From NCBI GenBank assembly GCA_025934485.1, contig JAICXX010000016.1:1-61467 (forward strand): a stretch of DNA of 61,467 nt, given 5' to 3'. The translations under genes were made by a program, and so were the position numbers. Within the stretch, counting starts at the first letter, position 1, and each line of letters begins with the position of its first letter. Below the pieces are notes generated by a model. It saw only the letters and a list, made by a program, of their open reading frames with translations. It did not search any database and had not been told where the DNA came from. The DNA is from Chitinophagaceae bacterium (GTDB lineage: Bacteria; Bacteroidota; Bacteroidia; Chitinophagales; Chitinophagaceae). Positions 41,948-50,610 of the stretch are shown here, one piece after another.

Positions 41948-43681
41948 TTAGTTGTTGGTGTTCGTTTGCAAGGTGGAGCGGTCCAGCTTGTCCTTTTTCC
42001 CGTTGATGGTGGAAGCGAGTTTCAGCGCTTCATAGGCATTGACGATACCGCCGCTTTTGTCGAGATCGGACATGCTGACCATGTCGTTCTCGGTGCCGGG
42101 TACTTTGACCTTGGTGGCAGGCGTGACGGCCGATTTTTCGATGCAATATTTCACCTGTTGCGGGGTAAGGTTAGGATAGAATTCCAGGATCAGCGCGGCT
42201 ACGCCGGTAACCACGGGTGCGGCCATGCTGGTGCCCTGGAGGTTCTCGTATTTACCGCCGGGAACGGTGGAATAGATGCGGGTGCCGGGTGCGAAGACAT
42301 CGACTTCCTGCTTGCCATAGTTCGAGAACGAGGCGGTGTAGCTGGAGAAGCCGGGCTCAGCCAGGGGGTCGGAGCTTGCTCCTACCGTGATCCAGTTTGA
42401 CGCTTCATAATTGGAATGAAGGAAATGCGGGCTGGGGAAATTATCCGTGGTGTCTACGTCGGCATTGTCGTTGCCGGCGGCATGGACCAGGAGGACGCCC
42501 TTGCTTTCGGCATATTTCACCGCGGAATCCACCCAGGGTTTTTCGGGCGACAGGTTCTTACCAAAGCTCATATTGATCACGCGGGCGCCATTGTCGACGG
42601 CATAGCGGATGGCGAGGGCGATGTCCTTATCGTGTTCGTCACCATTGGGAACGGCGCGGATCATCATGATGCGGACGTTGTCGCAGATGCCATCGATGCC
42701 TTTGCCGTTGTTCCGTTCGGCGGCGATGATGCCCGAGACATGCGTCCCGTGAAGGGGCTCGCCGGCCATGATATCGTTGTTGCCGTAATAGCGGTCGTTG
42801 ATGTCGTTCTCGTTGTCCTTCACGATCTCCTCACGGTAATCCTTGGGTGCGCTTTCCTTGACGGCCGCTTTCTTATCCTGCTCGTCGACCTCTTCCGTGA
42901 ACTCGGTGATAAAGGTCTTGTTCGTCATGTCCATGATCTTGTTCGCCTTGAACATGTAGAGGAACCAATTCTTCGCACTCTTGCTTTCCGTGGTCCGGGT
43001 CTGGAAGGTATCGAGGTCGTTGCCGGTATATTCGGGCTTGCCCATGGCGGACTGCAGGATGCTATCGCTTTTGATGCTGGCGGTCAGCGCGCGGTGCAGG
43101 CTATAGAGATCGATGCCGTTGTCCGAGCCATCGCCGAGGATGGTCTTGCGGGCCTTGAGCCACATGTGATAATCATATTTGTCGTCGACACTGAACGAGG
43201 CCGTGTCGAGACCGGTGACCTCGAAGCGTTTCTTGAAGGCATAATAGACGCGGGCTTCTTCCTGCGAGTCGTCTTTCACGTTCGTGCCGTCCTTACCGCC
43301 GATGAAGTTCCAGCCGTGTACGTCATCGACATAGCCGTTGTGATCGTCATCGATGCCGTTGCCGGGGATCTCTTTGGGGTTGGTCCAGAGGATGTCCTTG
43401 AGGTCTTCGTGGAGGGTATCTACACCGGAGTCGATCACGGCGACAAGCACCGTTTTGCTTTTTAATTTTTTTGTTTTGGCGAATTCGTAGGCTTTGTTGA
43501 CGCTAATGCCATAAAATCCGTCCTTTTCGTGGTCCAGCAGGTGCCAGCCTTTCGGTAATTCGGTCTTGGCGGAGGTTCCCTGGGCAAGCAAGGTTAAGGG
43601 CGAGCAACCAATGAGCAATCCCAACAACAATCCATTCACGCTACGCAGGCGACGAGTCATTTTTGATGTTTTTAGTTTCAT
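41948..43681 (-). CDS. S8 subtilisin-like serine protease, secreted
   Basis: 577 residues from the ATG at 43681; a TTG 12 nt upstream is not needed. Signal peptide (about 1-34, ending LLAQGTS). Catalytic triad: Asp84 in VIDSGVD, His311 in HGTHVSGIIAA and Ser485 in GTSMAAPVV. The spacing Asp-His is about 227 residues instead of the usual 30-60 because of a helical, charged insertion (about 125-300). No obvious propeptide inhibitor domain. The protein ends NTNN without a C-terminal sorting domain such as Por/T9SS, so it is probably periplasmic or released by another route. Confidence 0.92.
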   Translation of the reverse strand: MKLKTSKMTRRLRSVNGLLLGLLIGCSPLTLLAQGTSAKTELPKGWHLLDHEKDGFYGISVNKAYEFAKTKKLKSKTVLVAVIDSGVDTLHEDLKDILWTNPKEIPGNGIDDDHNGYVDDVHGWNFIGGKDGTNVKDDSQEEARVYYAFKKRFEVTGLDTASFSVDDKYDYHMWLKARKTILGDGSDNGIDLYSLHRALTASIKSDSILQSAMGKPEYTGNDLDTFQTRTTESKSAKNWFLYMFKANKIMDMTNKTFITEFTEEVDEQDKKAAVKESAPKDYREEIVKDNENDINDRYYGNNDIMAGEPLHGTHVSGIIAAERNNGKGIDGICDNVRIMMIRAVPNGDEHDKDIALAIRYAVDNGARVINMSFGKNLSPEKPWVDSAVKYAESKGVLLVHAAGNDNADVDTTDNFPSPHFLHSNYEASNWITVGASSDPLAEPGFSSYTASFSNYGKQEVDVFAPGTRIYSTVPGGKYENLQGTSMAAPVVTGVAALILEFYPNLTPQQVKYCIEKSAVTPATKVKVPGTENDMVSMSDLDKSGGIVNAYEALKLASTINGKKDKLDRSTLQTNTNN

Positions 43682-43784
43682 GTGTATAGTCAAGCCTGTA
43701 AAATAAAGGTTTTAGCGCGCAAAAAGGGTCAAAAATTACAGGAATGGCTTTATCGACTTGTTAAAATTATTTGGGTTGCGCCTG

Positions 43785-43813
43785 GGCCGCCAGTGGCGGC
43801 CGTCCGCAAGGAC
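43785..43813. repeat. GC-rich double hairpin (GGCCGCC family)
   Basis: GGCCGCC-AGT-GGCGGCC (43785-43801) then GTCC-GCAA-GGAC (43802-43813). The same arrangement (GGCCGCC hairpin, GTCC, GCAA loop) occurs inside the interrupted csaA gene. In the 160-nt gap between the subtilase and OmpA genes, which holds no gene. Confidence 0.7.
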
Positions 43814-43840
43814 AGACATTAGCCACTTGCAGGAAAGGCG

Positions 43841-45175
43841 TTAATTTTTATTGGAACGCGTTTCCTGCACACTTAGCTTTAGTTCTACTCTTCGGTTGGC
43901 CATTTTGCCGGCATTCGTATGGTTATCGGCGATAGGATGCTCCTGGCCATAGCCTACGGAGTTCAGCTGCCGTTCGTCGACGCCTTTGCTCATCAGATAG
44001 GCTTTGACGGCGCCGGCCCGCTTGCTCGACAGCTGGAGGTTCTTTTCCGGAGTGCCCGAGTTATCGGTATACCCTTCGATGGTCAAACGCCAATTCGGGT
44101 GAGCCTGCAGTAGCGGTACGAGGTCGTCGAGTGCCAGGAAGGAACCGTCGGTGAGGCGGTCGCTGCCGGGTTTAAAGAGAATGTTGCGGGCGATATAATT
44201 GATCTTGTCCTCGGTCTCTTTTTTGATCTCGGGAGCCGGAGCCGGTGGTGGAGCTACGGGAGGGGGTGGGGGCGGCGGCGGGCAGCCGTTGTAGCGGGCG
44301 AAGCCGGGAACGGTGGGGCACGAATCGTGCTGGTCGTCCACGCCGTCGTGGTCGCGATCCGGGGCCGGACAGCCGTGCCATTGGGCGGTGCCGGGTTGCA
44401 GCGGGCAGTCGTCTTCTTCGTCGTCGATACCGTCGTGATCGGTGTCGCGGGTCCTTTTTGGCGCGGGAGCGCTGGAGGCGATCCAGAAGCCCACCGTGGC
44501 GCCCACGACCTGGTGGTGGAAGGTGCCGGCGTAGGGCGCATTGTAGAAGTTCGTGAAGCCACGGCTGTAGTAGCCGCTAAGCAGCACTCTGCCCAGTTCG
44601 AAGCCGGCGCGGGCATCGACGCCGATGTCCCAGGTCTTATAGGTGTCGGGCCCCTTTCCTACGGTGACGGCGGCGGTGGAACTGCTGTAGACGCTATGGG
44701 GAACTTCGGTAAGGTTTTCGGTGGTTATCTTGCCCGAATAGATAAAACTGATATAGGGTCCGGCGCTGAAAAAGATATGGTTGTTGCGGTTGTGGGTGAT
44801 GGGGATCTTATAGGTCAGATTCAGCGGGAACTCGACATAGGTGAGCTTCAGCGTCGATTTTTTATAAATGGTGTCGGTGGCGAGCGCGGTCAGCGAGTCG
44901 TTGTTCTTGTCGTAGATGCGGCCTTTAGTGATAAAGGAAAAAGCGGGCTGGAAGAACAAGCCGGTGTGGCCGATGGGCATCTCGAGCATGGCTCCTATCT
45001 GGAAGCCGGTGCGGCTGCGCTCGAAGTGTCTGGTAGCCGTATCCCAGCCGGGGATACTGTTAGTTTCCAAAACATTAGCGGCGTGAGCGCCACCGAAAAC
45101 GGCCAGCCGGACCTGCGCCTGCAGCGGGATGAATCTGGTAACGAACAACGGTAAAAGGAGTAGCCATTTTTTCAT
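43841..45175 (-). CDS. OmpA-family outer-membrane protein with type-3 thrombospondin repeats
   Basis: 444 residues. Signal peptide (MKKWLLLLPLFVTRFIPLQA), N-terminal PorT/outer-membrane beta-barrel-like domain (about 20-235), two TSP3-like Ca2+-binding repeats (DTDHDGIDDEEDDCPL and DRDHDGVDDQHDSCPT), a Pro-rich spacer (PPPPPPPPVAPPPAPAPE) and a C-terminal OmpA domain (LFKPGSDRL, WRLTIEGYTDNSG, LSSKRAGAVKAYL, HTNAGKMANRRVEL) that binds peptidoglycan. It tethers the outer membrane to the wall. Stands alone between the subtilase and the aldehyde dehydrogenase. Confidence 0.93.
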   Translation of the reverse strand: MKKWLLLLPLFVTRFIPLQAQVRLAVFGGAHAANVLETNSIPGWDTATRHFERSRTGFQIGAMLEMPIGHTGLFFQPAFSFITKGRIYDKNNDSLTALATDTIYKKSTLKLTYVEFPLNLTYKIPITHNRNNHIFFSAGPYISFIYSGKITTENLTEVPHSVYSSSTAAVTVGKGPDTYKTWDIGVDARAGFELGRVLLSGYYSRGFTNFYNAPYAGTFHHQVVGATVGFWIASSAPAPKRTRDTDHDGIDDEEDDCPLQPGTAQWHGCPAPDRDHDGVDDQHDSCPTVPGFARYNGCPPPPPPPPVAPPPAPAPEIKKETEDKINYIARNILFKPGSDRLTDGSFLALDDLVPLLQAHPNWRLTIEGYTDNSGTPEKNLQLSSKRAGAVKAYLMSKGVDERQLNSVGYGQEHPIADNHTNAGKMANRRVELKLSVQETRSNKN

Positions 45176-45266
45176 AACTGCAGATAGACGAGAAAAGCCG
45201 GCTCATAGGCCTGCATTATAACGCATTATCCTGCATATTATTTTGCATACCGTTTCACATGAACGC

Positions 45267-46790
45267 TTAGAGATTGAATTTTATCCCTTGTGCAAGAGGC
45301 AGTTGAGTTGAATAGTTGATGGTATTGGTCTGGCGCCGCATATAGGCCTTCCAGGCGTCGCTGCCGCTCTCCCGGCCGCCGCCCGTTTCCTTCTCGCCGC
45401 CAAAGGCGCCGCCGATCTCCGCGCCGCTGGTGCCGATGTTGACGTTGGCGATGCCGCAGTCGCTGCCGCTCGCGGAGAGGAATTGCTCCGCCTCACGAAG
45501 ATTGAGTGTCATGATGGAGGAGGCCAAGCCCTGGGGTACGCCGTTCTGGATGGCGATGGCATCGTCGAGTGTCTTATACCGGAGCAGATAGAGGATGGGG
45601 GCAAAGGTCTCCTGGGCGACGATCGGATAAGAGGGATCTGCTTCGGCTATACAGGGGCGAACGTAGCAGCCGCTCTCGAATCCGTCGCCGGTGAGCACGG
45701 CGCCTTCGACGGCAAACCGGCAGCCCTGAGCTTTCGCCGCTTCGATGGCTTTTTGGTAGCTGGCTACGGCGTCCTCGTCGATCAGGGGGCCCACGTGGTT
45801 GCGTTCATCCAGCGGGTCGCCGATCTTGAGCTGGCCGTAAGCCGCGGTGAGTTTTGCTTTTAGGTTGTCGTAGACGCTGTCGTGAACGATGAGCCGGCGG
45901 GTGGTGGTACACCGTTGACCGGCGGTGCCGACGGCGCCGAAAACGGCACCGGGGATGGCGATGTTGAGATCCGCGTCGGCTGAGACGATGATGGCATTAT
46001 TGCCGCCCAGTTCGAGGATGGATCTGCCAAGACGTTCGGCTACCGCGGTGCCGACGGCTTTGCCCATGCGGGTGGAACCGGTGGCGGAGATAAGCGGGAT
46101 GCGGGTGTCTTTCGCAAGCCATTCGCCTGTTTCGCGGCCGCCATTGATGAGACCGGAAACCCCTTCCGGAACGCCGTTGGCCTTGAATACGGTCGAGACG
46201 ATGTGCTGGCAGGCGAGCGCGCAGAGCGGTGTTTTCTCGGAAGGCTTCCAGACACAGGTGTTGCCGCAGACCCAGGCGATCATGCTGTTCCAGCTCCACA
46301 CCGCGACGGGGAAATTGAAGGCCGAGATGATGCCCACGACGCCCAGCGGGTGCCATTGTTCGTACATCCGGTGTGCGGGGCGTTCGCTGTGCATCGTGAG
46401 GCCATTGAGCTGCCGGGAGAGGCCGACGGCAAAATCGCAGATATCGATCATTTCCTGGACCTCGCCATAGCCTTCCTGCAGGCTCTTGCCCATTTCGTAG
46501 GAGACCAGGCGGCCGAGGTGGGATTTATGCTGGCGCAGGGCCTCACCGATCTGCCGGACGACCTCGCCGCGACGGGGGGCGGGCCAGAGCCGCCAATGGG
46601 TAAAGGCCTGGCGGGCCGCTTCTATCACGGCTTCATAGCCGGCTTTATCGGTGGCGGTGACGGTGGCGATGGTCTTGCCGTCGACGGGCGAGGCAGAGGG
46701 GAATGCGGGAGCGGTGGACGTCAGCCAGGCCGTTCCTGTCGAGGTGCCGGCGTTGTCGATTTTAATATGCAGGTTTTCAAGAAATTCCAT
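45267..46790 (-). CDS. Aldehyde dehydrogenase, ALDH7/alpha-aminoadipic semialdehyde type
   Basis: 507 residues from the ATG at 46790. NAD-dependent oxidation of an aldehyde. Glu260 in LELGGNN and catalytic Cys294 in [15 protein letters not shown]-site blocks [14 protein letters not shown] and [13 protein letters not shown]. The [13 protein letters not shown] motif and [24 protein letters not shown]-terminal stretch are typical of ALDH7A1/AmaB, which oxidise alpha-aminoadipate semialdehyde in lysine breakdown. No lysine-catabolic gene is adjacent. A perfect hairpin sits directly upstream of the start codon. Confidence 0.92.
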   Translation of the reverse strand: MEFLENLHIKIDNAGTSTGTAWLTSTAPAFPSASPVDGKTIATVTATDKAGYEAVIEAARQAFTHWRLWPAPRRGEVVRQIGEALRQHKSHLGRLVSYEMGKSLQEGYGEVQEMIDICDFAVGLSRQLNGLTMHSERPAHRMYEQWHPLGVVGIISAFNFPVAVWSWNSMIAWVCGNTCVWKPSEKTPLCALACQHIVSTVFKANGVPEGVSGLINGGRETGEWLAKDTRIPLISATGSTRMGKAVGTAVAERLGRSILELGGNNAIIVSADADLNIAIPGAVFGAVGTAGQRCTTTRRLIVHDSVYDNLKAKLTAAYGQLKIGDPLDERNHVGPLIDEDAVASYQKAIEAAKAQGCRFAVEGAVLTGDGFESGCYVRPCIAEADPSYPIVAQETFAPILYLLRYKTLDDAIAIQNGVPQGLASSIMTLNLREAEQFLSASGSDCGIANVNIGTSGAEIGGAFGGEKETGGGRESGSDAWKAYMRRQTNTINYSTQLPLAQGIKFNL

Positions 46791-46796
46791 ATATAA

Positions 46797-46832
46797 AAAT
46801 TGCTTGCGATCTATTACAATCGCAAGCAATTT
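46797..46832 (-). promoter_or_regulatory. Perfect 14-bp hairpin immediately upstream of the aldehyde dehydrogenase start
   Basis: AAATTGCTTGCGAT (46797-46810) and ATCGCAAGCAATTT (46819-46832) pair perfectly across an 8-nt loop, followed on the minus strand by a T-run (TTTTTATAT) that runs into the ATG at 46790. It has the form of an intrinsic terminator, and could end the lytT transcript coming from upstream on the same strand or act as a leader hairpin of the dehydrogenase. Confidence 0.75.
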
Positions 46833-46962
46833 AGGAAAAACTAACCACTAACCAGTGGCCTCAACCTTAACTTAAAATCTACTATGAAAAAACTGGTCCT
46901 ATGCCGGTATCTACCTTACCGGCATTTATCAATACGCATAAGCTGGTGTGCAGGTTGCGTTT

Positions 46963-47661
46963 TCAATTCAATTTATTCTCCATCGCAGCAAAAAAGCTCT
47001 CGCTGTAACTAACGCCGATGGGTATCTCTTTATCGCCGATCTTTATCTTGCTTTTGCTGATGTGCTCGATCTTGCTGATCGGCACGATATAGCTGCGGTG
47101 CGCGCGGATGAATTCCCGTGCGGGCAGTTTCTGGGCGATGGTCTTGAGGGTCATGAGCGTCAGGATCGATTTGCCCGGCAGATAGATCTTGATGTAATCA
47201 TCGAGACCTTCGATATAGAGGATCTCCTTGAGATTGACCTTGACCATCTGGTAGTCCGATTTCACGAAGATATAGCCCTCGTGGAGTTCCTGGCTGCTGA
47301 GATAGTCGACGTATTCCTTGGCCTTGTAGACGGCTTTCAGGAACCGGTCGTATTCTATCGGTTTCAGCAGGTAGTCGATGGCATCGACGTTGAACCCGTC
47401 GACGGCATATTCGCTGAAGGCGGTGGTGAAGACGACGGCGGTATTCCTTTTGTTGATGATGCGCGAGAACTCGATGCCGTTGATATCGGGCATTTGAATA
47501 TCGAGAAATAAGATATCAACGGGACCCGTGTCCATGACCTTTTGGGCCTCGAAGGGATCGGTGAATACGCCCTTGAGATCGAGAAAATAGATCTTGGCAA
47601 TGTATTTCTTGAGGACCTCGAGTGCGAGGGGCTCATCGTCGACGGCTATACACGTTAACAT
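46963..47661 (-). CDS. LytTR-family response regulator
   Basis: 232 residues. REC domain (1-120: AVDDEPLALEVLKKY, Asp54 in FLDIQMPDI, KP lysine in LLKPIEYDRF) and a C-terminal LytTR DNA-binding domain (about 133-232: IFVKSDYQMVKVNLKEILYIE, AREFIRAHRSYIVPISKIEHI). Such regulators bind direct repeats as dimers. Its ATG shares an A with the TAA of the kinase, so the two are translationally coupled. Targets are not evident, although the aldehyde dehydrogenase lies downstream. Confidence 0.94.
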   Translation of the reverse strand: MLTCIAVDDEPLALEVLKKYIAKIYFLDLKGVFTDPFEAQKVMDTGPVDILFLDIQMPDINGIEFSRIINKRNTAVVFTTAFSEYAVDGFNVDAIDYLLKPIEYDRFLKAVYKAKEYVDYLSSQELHEGYIFVKSDYQMVKVNLKEILYIEGLDDYIKIYLPGKSILTLMTLKTIAQKLPAREFIRAHRSYIVPISKIEHISKSKIKIGDKEIPIGVSYSESFFAAMENKLN

Positions 47662-48758
47662 TACACGGGGACTTTTAGGTGAACAATAAATTCATTGCTT
47701 TTGTCCTGGATATCCAGCGAATATCGTTCCTCGTAAAACAGGTCGAGCCGGCGTTTGGTATTGCTGATGCCGATGCCTGTGTTGTCCGAGACGCGCAACA
47801 GGGTATTGAGGAATTTGTGGTTGCAGATGCTAAAATACAGGGTATCGTCCTTTATTTCGAGCAAGATCTTGATGGGGCTGTATTCGCGGGTGCTGATGCC
47901 ATATTTGAAGGCATTCTCCACGAAGGGCAGCAGCAGGAGCGGGGCGATCTGACGGCCAAGCGGTTCGCCGCGGACGCTGAATTCGATAATGGTCTTATCG
48001 GTGAGCCGCATCTTCTGCAGCTCGATGTAATGCGAGGTGAACTGGATCTCTTTCTCGAGCGGCACCAGGTCGTTGCGCGCTTCCGTGAGGACATAGCGCA
48101 TGATGCTGGAGAGCTTCATCACCGCCGCGGCGGTATGTTCGCTCCGGGCGGTGGCCAGGGCGTAGATATTGTTGAGGGTATTGAACAGAAAATGCGGGTT
48201 GATCTGCGCTTTGAGAAAGGAGAGTTCGGCTTTTAACTTTTCGTTGGCGATCTCTTTTGCCTGTGCTTCGGAGAGCAGCCATTGGTTGATGACGCGGATG
48301 CCGGTGCTGAAGACGAGAACGAGCAGGAAGATGGCCAGGTTGAAGGGGTTGACCAGCGGGCGGACGCGGTTGCTGGGACCGCCGGGGCGGGGGCCTTCCG
48401 GAAAGCGGTTGGGGCCTGGGCCGCGGTTGACGACGACCTGCACGTTCGGGGAATTGCCGCCGGACAGGCTATGATAGATACGGGGCAAAAAGGTGCAGAA
48501 CACCAGCAGGCCCAGGATAAGGGCAGTATAGGAAAGGAATTTCTTTTGGTCCAGCAGTTTGGGCAGGAACAAATAGGTATTCAGGTAATAGAAGGCGATG
48601 AAGAACCCGTTGTTGATGATAAAATACGTCGAGAGGTAATGGTCTTTGAAAAAGGAAAGATCGATCTCCCGGGGGCGGGAGAAGAAAAGCAGGGGCAGCA
48701 GCAGGAAGCAAAGCCAGGCTGCCAGATGGATCGCGATCTGTACGGTAAGTTTCTTCAT
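47661..48758 (-). CDS. LytS-like sensor histidine kinase (His_kinase, PF06580)
   Basis: 365 residues. Four hydrophobic segments (about 9-26, 45-65, 78-95, 138-158) with a Pro/Gly-rich extracytoplasmic loop (about 97-135: GGNSPNVQVVVNRGPG, PEGPRPGGPSN), a signalling helix and the kinase core with phospho-acceptor His189 in LKAQINPHFLFNTLNN. The ATPase domain has LLPFVENAFKYGIS and NTGIGISNTKRRL. No known sensor domain; the loop is short. Overlaps the regulator gene by one base (TAATG). Confidence 0.93.
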   Translation of the reverse strand: MKKLTVQIAIHLAAWLCFLLLPLLFFSRPREIDLSFFKDHYLSTYFIINNGFFIAFYYLNTYLFLPKLLDQKKFLSYTALILGLLVFCTFLPRIYHSLSGGNSPNVQVVVNRGPGPNRFPEGPRPGGPSNRVRPLVNPFNLAIFLLVLVFSTGIRVINQWLLSEAQAKEIANEKLKAELSFLKAQINPHFLFNTLNNIYALATARSEHTAAAVMKLSSIMRYVLTEARNDLVPLEKEIQFTSHYIELQKMRLTDKTIIEFSVRGEPLGRQIAPLLLLPFVENAFKYGISTREYSPIKILLEIKDDTLYFSICNHKFLNTLLRVSDNTGIGISNTKRRLDLFYEERYSLDIQDKSNEFIVHLKVPV

Positions 48759-48837
48759 GTAGCCCTACGAAGCTACCCGGAAATCATCGAAAGGACCAAA
48801 TTTTTAGATGAATGGGGGTACGGAGCCGGTGAATGGA

Positions 48838-49653
48838 TTAGTATTGCTCCTGCTCGTTGGGGAAGTCCCGGGATTTGACGTCGGTGATGTAGCGGCGGAC
48901 GGCGTCGGTGATCTCTTCATGGAGTTGGAGATAGCGGCGGAGGAAGCGGGGCTGGAATTCGGTGTTGATGCCCAGCAGGTCGTGCATCACGAGGACCTGG
49001 CCATCACAATGGCGGCCGGCGCCGATGCCGATCACGGGGATGTCGAGGGATTCGGCGACGGCTTTTGCCAGTACCGCGGGGATCTTTTCGAGGACCACCC
49101 CGGAGCAGCCGGCATTCTGGAGGAGATGGGCGTCGCGTTTGAGCTTTTCGGCTTCGGCCTCTTCTTTGGCGCGGACGCTGTAGGTCCCGAATTTATAGAT
49201 ACTCTGGGGGGTAAGGCCGAGATGGCCGATGATGGGAATGCCTGCGGCGAGGATGCGGTTCACCGATTCGAGGATCTCTTCACCGCCTTCGATCTTGACG
49301 CCATGGGCGCCGGTCTCCTTCATGATGCGGATGGCAGAGGCCAGGGCCTCTTTGGAATTGGACTGGTAAGAGCCAAAGGGGAGATCGACAACCACGAACG
49401 CGCGGTTGACACCCCGCATCACCGAAGAGGCGTGATAGATCATCTGGTCGAGGGTGATGGGCAGGGTGGTCTCATGCCCGGCCATAACATTGGAGGCCGA
49501 ATCGCCCACGAGAATAACGTCGATGCCTGCCGCGTCGAAAATCCGGGCGAAAGAGTAATCGTAAGCGGTGATCATGGAGATCTTTTCACCGTTGGCCTTC
49601 ATCCGTTGCAGCGAATGGGTCGTTACTTTTTTGATCTCGGTGTGGACTGACAT
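48838..49653 (-). CDS. panB: 3-methyl-2-oxobutanoate hydroxymethyltransferase
   Basis: 271 residues. Transfers a hydroxymethyl group from 5,10-methylene-tetrahydrofolate to alpha-ketoisovalerate, the first committed step to pantothenate and CoA. Signatures: [29 protein letters not shown] (cited in part), [43 protein letters not shown] and [21 protein letters not shown]. Metal ligands are Asp and Glu in these blocks. panC and panD are not adjacent. A TTTGCGCAA palindrome occurs 10 nt upstream of the start. Confidence 0.96.
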   Translation of the reverse strand: MSVHTEIKKVTTHSLQRMKANGEKISMITAYDYSFARIFDAAGIDVILVGDSASNVMAGHETTLPITLDQMIYHASSVMRGVNRAFVVVDLPFGSYQSNSKEALASAIRIMKETGAHGVKIEGGEEILESVNRILAAGIPIIGHLGLTPQSIYKFGTYSVRAKEEAEAEKLKRDAHLLQNAGCSGVVLEKIPAVLAKAVAESLDIPVIGIGAGRHCDGQVLVMHDLLGINTEFQPRFLRRYLQLHEEITDAVRRYITDVKSRDFPNEQEQY

Positions 49654-49683
49654 GCGCGTTGATTTTGCGCAAGGTAATATATT

Positions 49684-50586
49684 CTAAACTTCCATACCTT
49701 TTTTCTTTATGTCCGCATACAGGTGCTGGATGAGTCCATCCGCGAGGCCGATCTTGGGAACATTGATCTCCTGTGCGGTGGCCCAGCGCATAATGTTGAT
49801 GTAGATCTGGAGCGCCGGGACGATCACGTCGGCGCGGTCTTCGCGCAATTTATAGAGTCGCATCCGGTCCTCGAGGGCGAAGCTGGAGAATTCCTTGTAA
49901 TAGTCCTTGAGGAGATCGATGTGCAGGGGTTTGCCTTCCTTGCGTTTGGAGAGCGAGAAGATCTTGTTGATGTTGCCGCCGGAGCCGATGGCAATGATCT
50001 TATCGGTATAGCCCCGCGTCTCTTTGCGGATATATTCCTTCATGGCGTCCCATTGCGAGACGGTCACCTGCTGCTTGAGGAGACGGATGGTGCCGATGTT
50101 GAACGAGGCGGAGAAGAGGAGCTTGTTGCCGGCAAAAAAGGTCAGCTCGGTGCTGCCGCCGCCCACATCGATGTACATATAGGCGTGTTCCTTGTCCAGA
50201 TTTTCGGCGATATGGTTCTCGTAGATGAGGGAGGCTTCGTAGCCGCCGCTGATCACTTCGATCTCTATACCCGTCTGTTCCTTTACCTGCCGGATGATAT
50301 CGGCGGCGTTGGCTGCGTCGCGCATGGCGGAGGTAGCGGCGGCCTTGATATGGTCCACGCTATAGGCCTCGAGGAGGTGTTTATAGGCCTTGATGGTATG
50401 CATGATCATCGCGGTCTTTTCCGCGGTGATCATCTTGTTCTCGAAAACATCGAAGCCTAACCGGAGCGGGACCCGCACCAGGTTGATCTTGTTGAATTCC
50501 GGTTTCCCATAATTATCCGTTACATCGGAAATAAGCAGCCGGGCTGCGTTGCTGCCGATATCGATCGCTGCGAGTCGCATGTTCAT
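49684..50586 (-). CDS. ppx: Ppx/GppA-type exopolyphosphatase
   Basis: 300 residues; starts at 50586 or two codons later. ASKHA-fold phosphatase: LAAIDIGSNAARLLI at the N terminus (phosphate-1 loop), VISGGYEASLIYEN with catalytic Glu, YIDVGGGSTELTFF (phosphate-2), and IAIGSGGNINKI. At 300 residues it is the short form without the C-terminal HD-like domain of E. coli Ppx, typical of Bacteroidota. It hydrolyses terminal phosphates of polyphosphate or pppGpp. It is 24 nt downstream of ppk1, so synthesis and breakdown of polyphosphate are encoded together. Confidence 0.92.
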   Translation of the reverse strand: MNMRLAAIDIGSNAARLLISDVTDNYGKPEFNKINLVRVPLRLGFDVFENKMITAEKTAMIMHTIKAYKHLLEAYSVDHIKAAATSAMRDAANAADIIRQVKEQTGIEIEVISGGYEASLIYENHIAENLDKEHAYMYIDVGGGSTELTFFAGNKLLFSASFNIGTIRLLKQQVTVSQWDAMKEYIRKETRGYTDKIIAIGSGGNINKIFSLSKRKEGKPLHIDLLKDYYKEFSSFALEDRMRLYKLREDRADVIVPALQIYINIMRWATAQEINVPKIGLADGLIQHLYADIKKKGMEV

Positions 50587-50610
50587 CTTGTAGTTTCACT
50601 ACCGGGTTAT

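Noticed and set aside
42416..43465. 349-codon open frame opposite the subtilase
   Set aside because: The minus strand carries the full Asp/His/Ser triad; this frame is a shadow.
46883..47005. Short ORF (MKKLVLCRYLPYRH...) between the LytTR regulator and the aldehyde dehydrogenase
   Set aside because: It runs into the antisense of the LytTR gene, lacks a family and has no clear promoter; chance is likelier.
48808..49650. 280-codon open frame opposite panB
   Set aside because: panB signatures are clear on the minus strand; no motifs in this frame.
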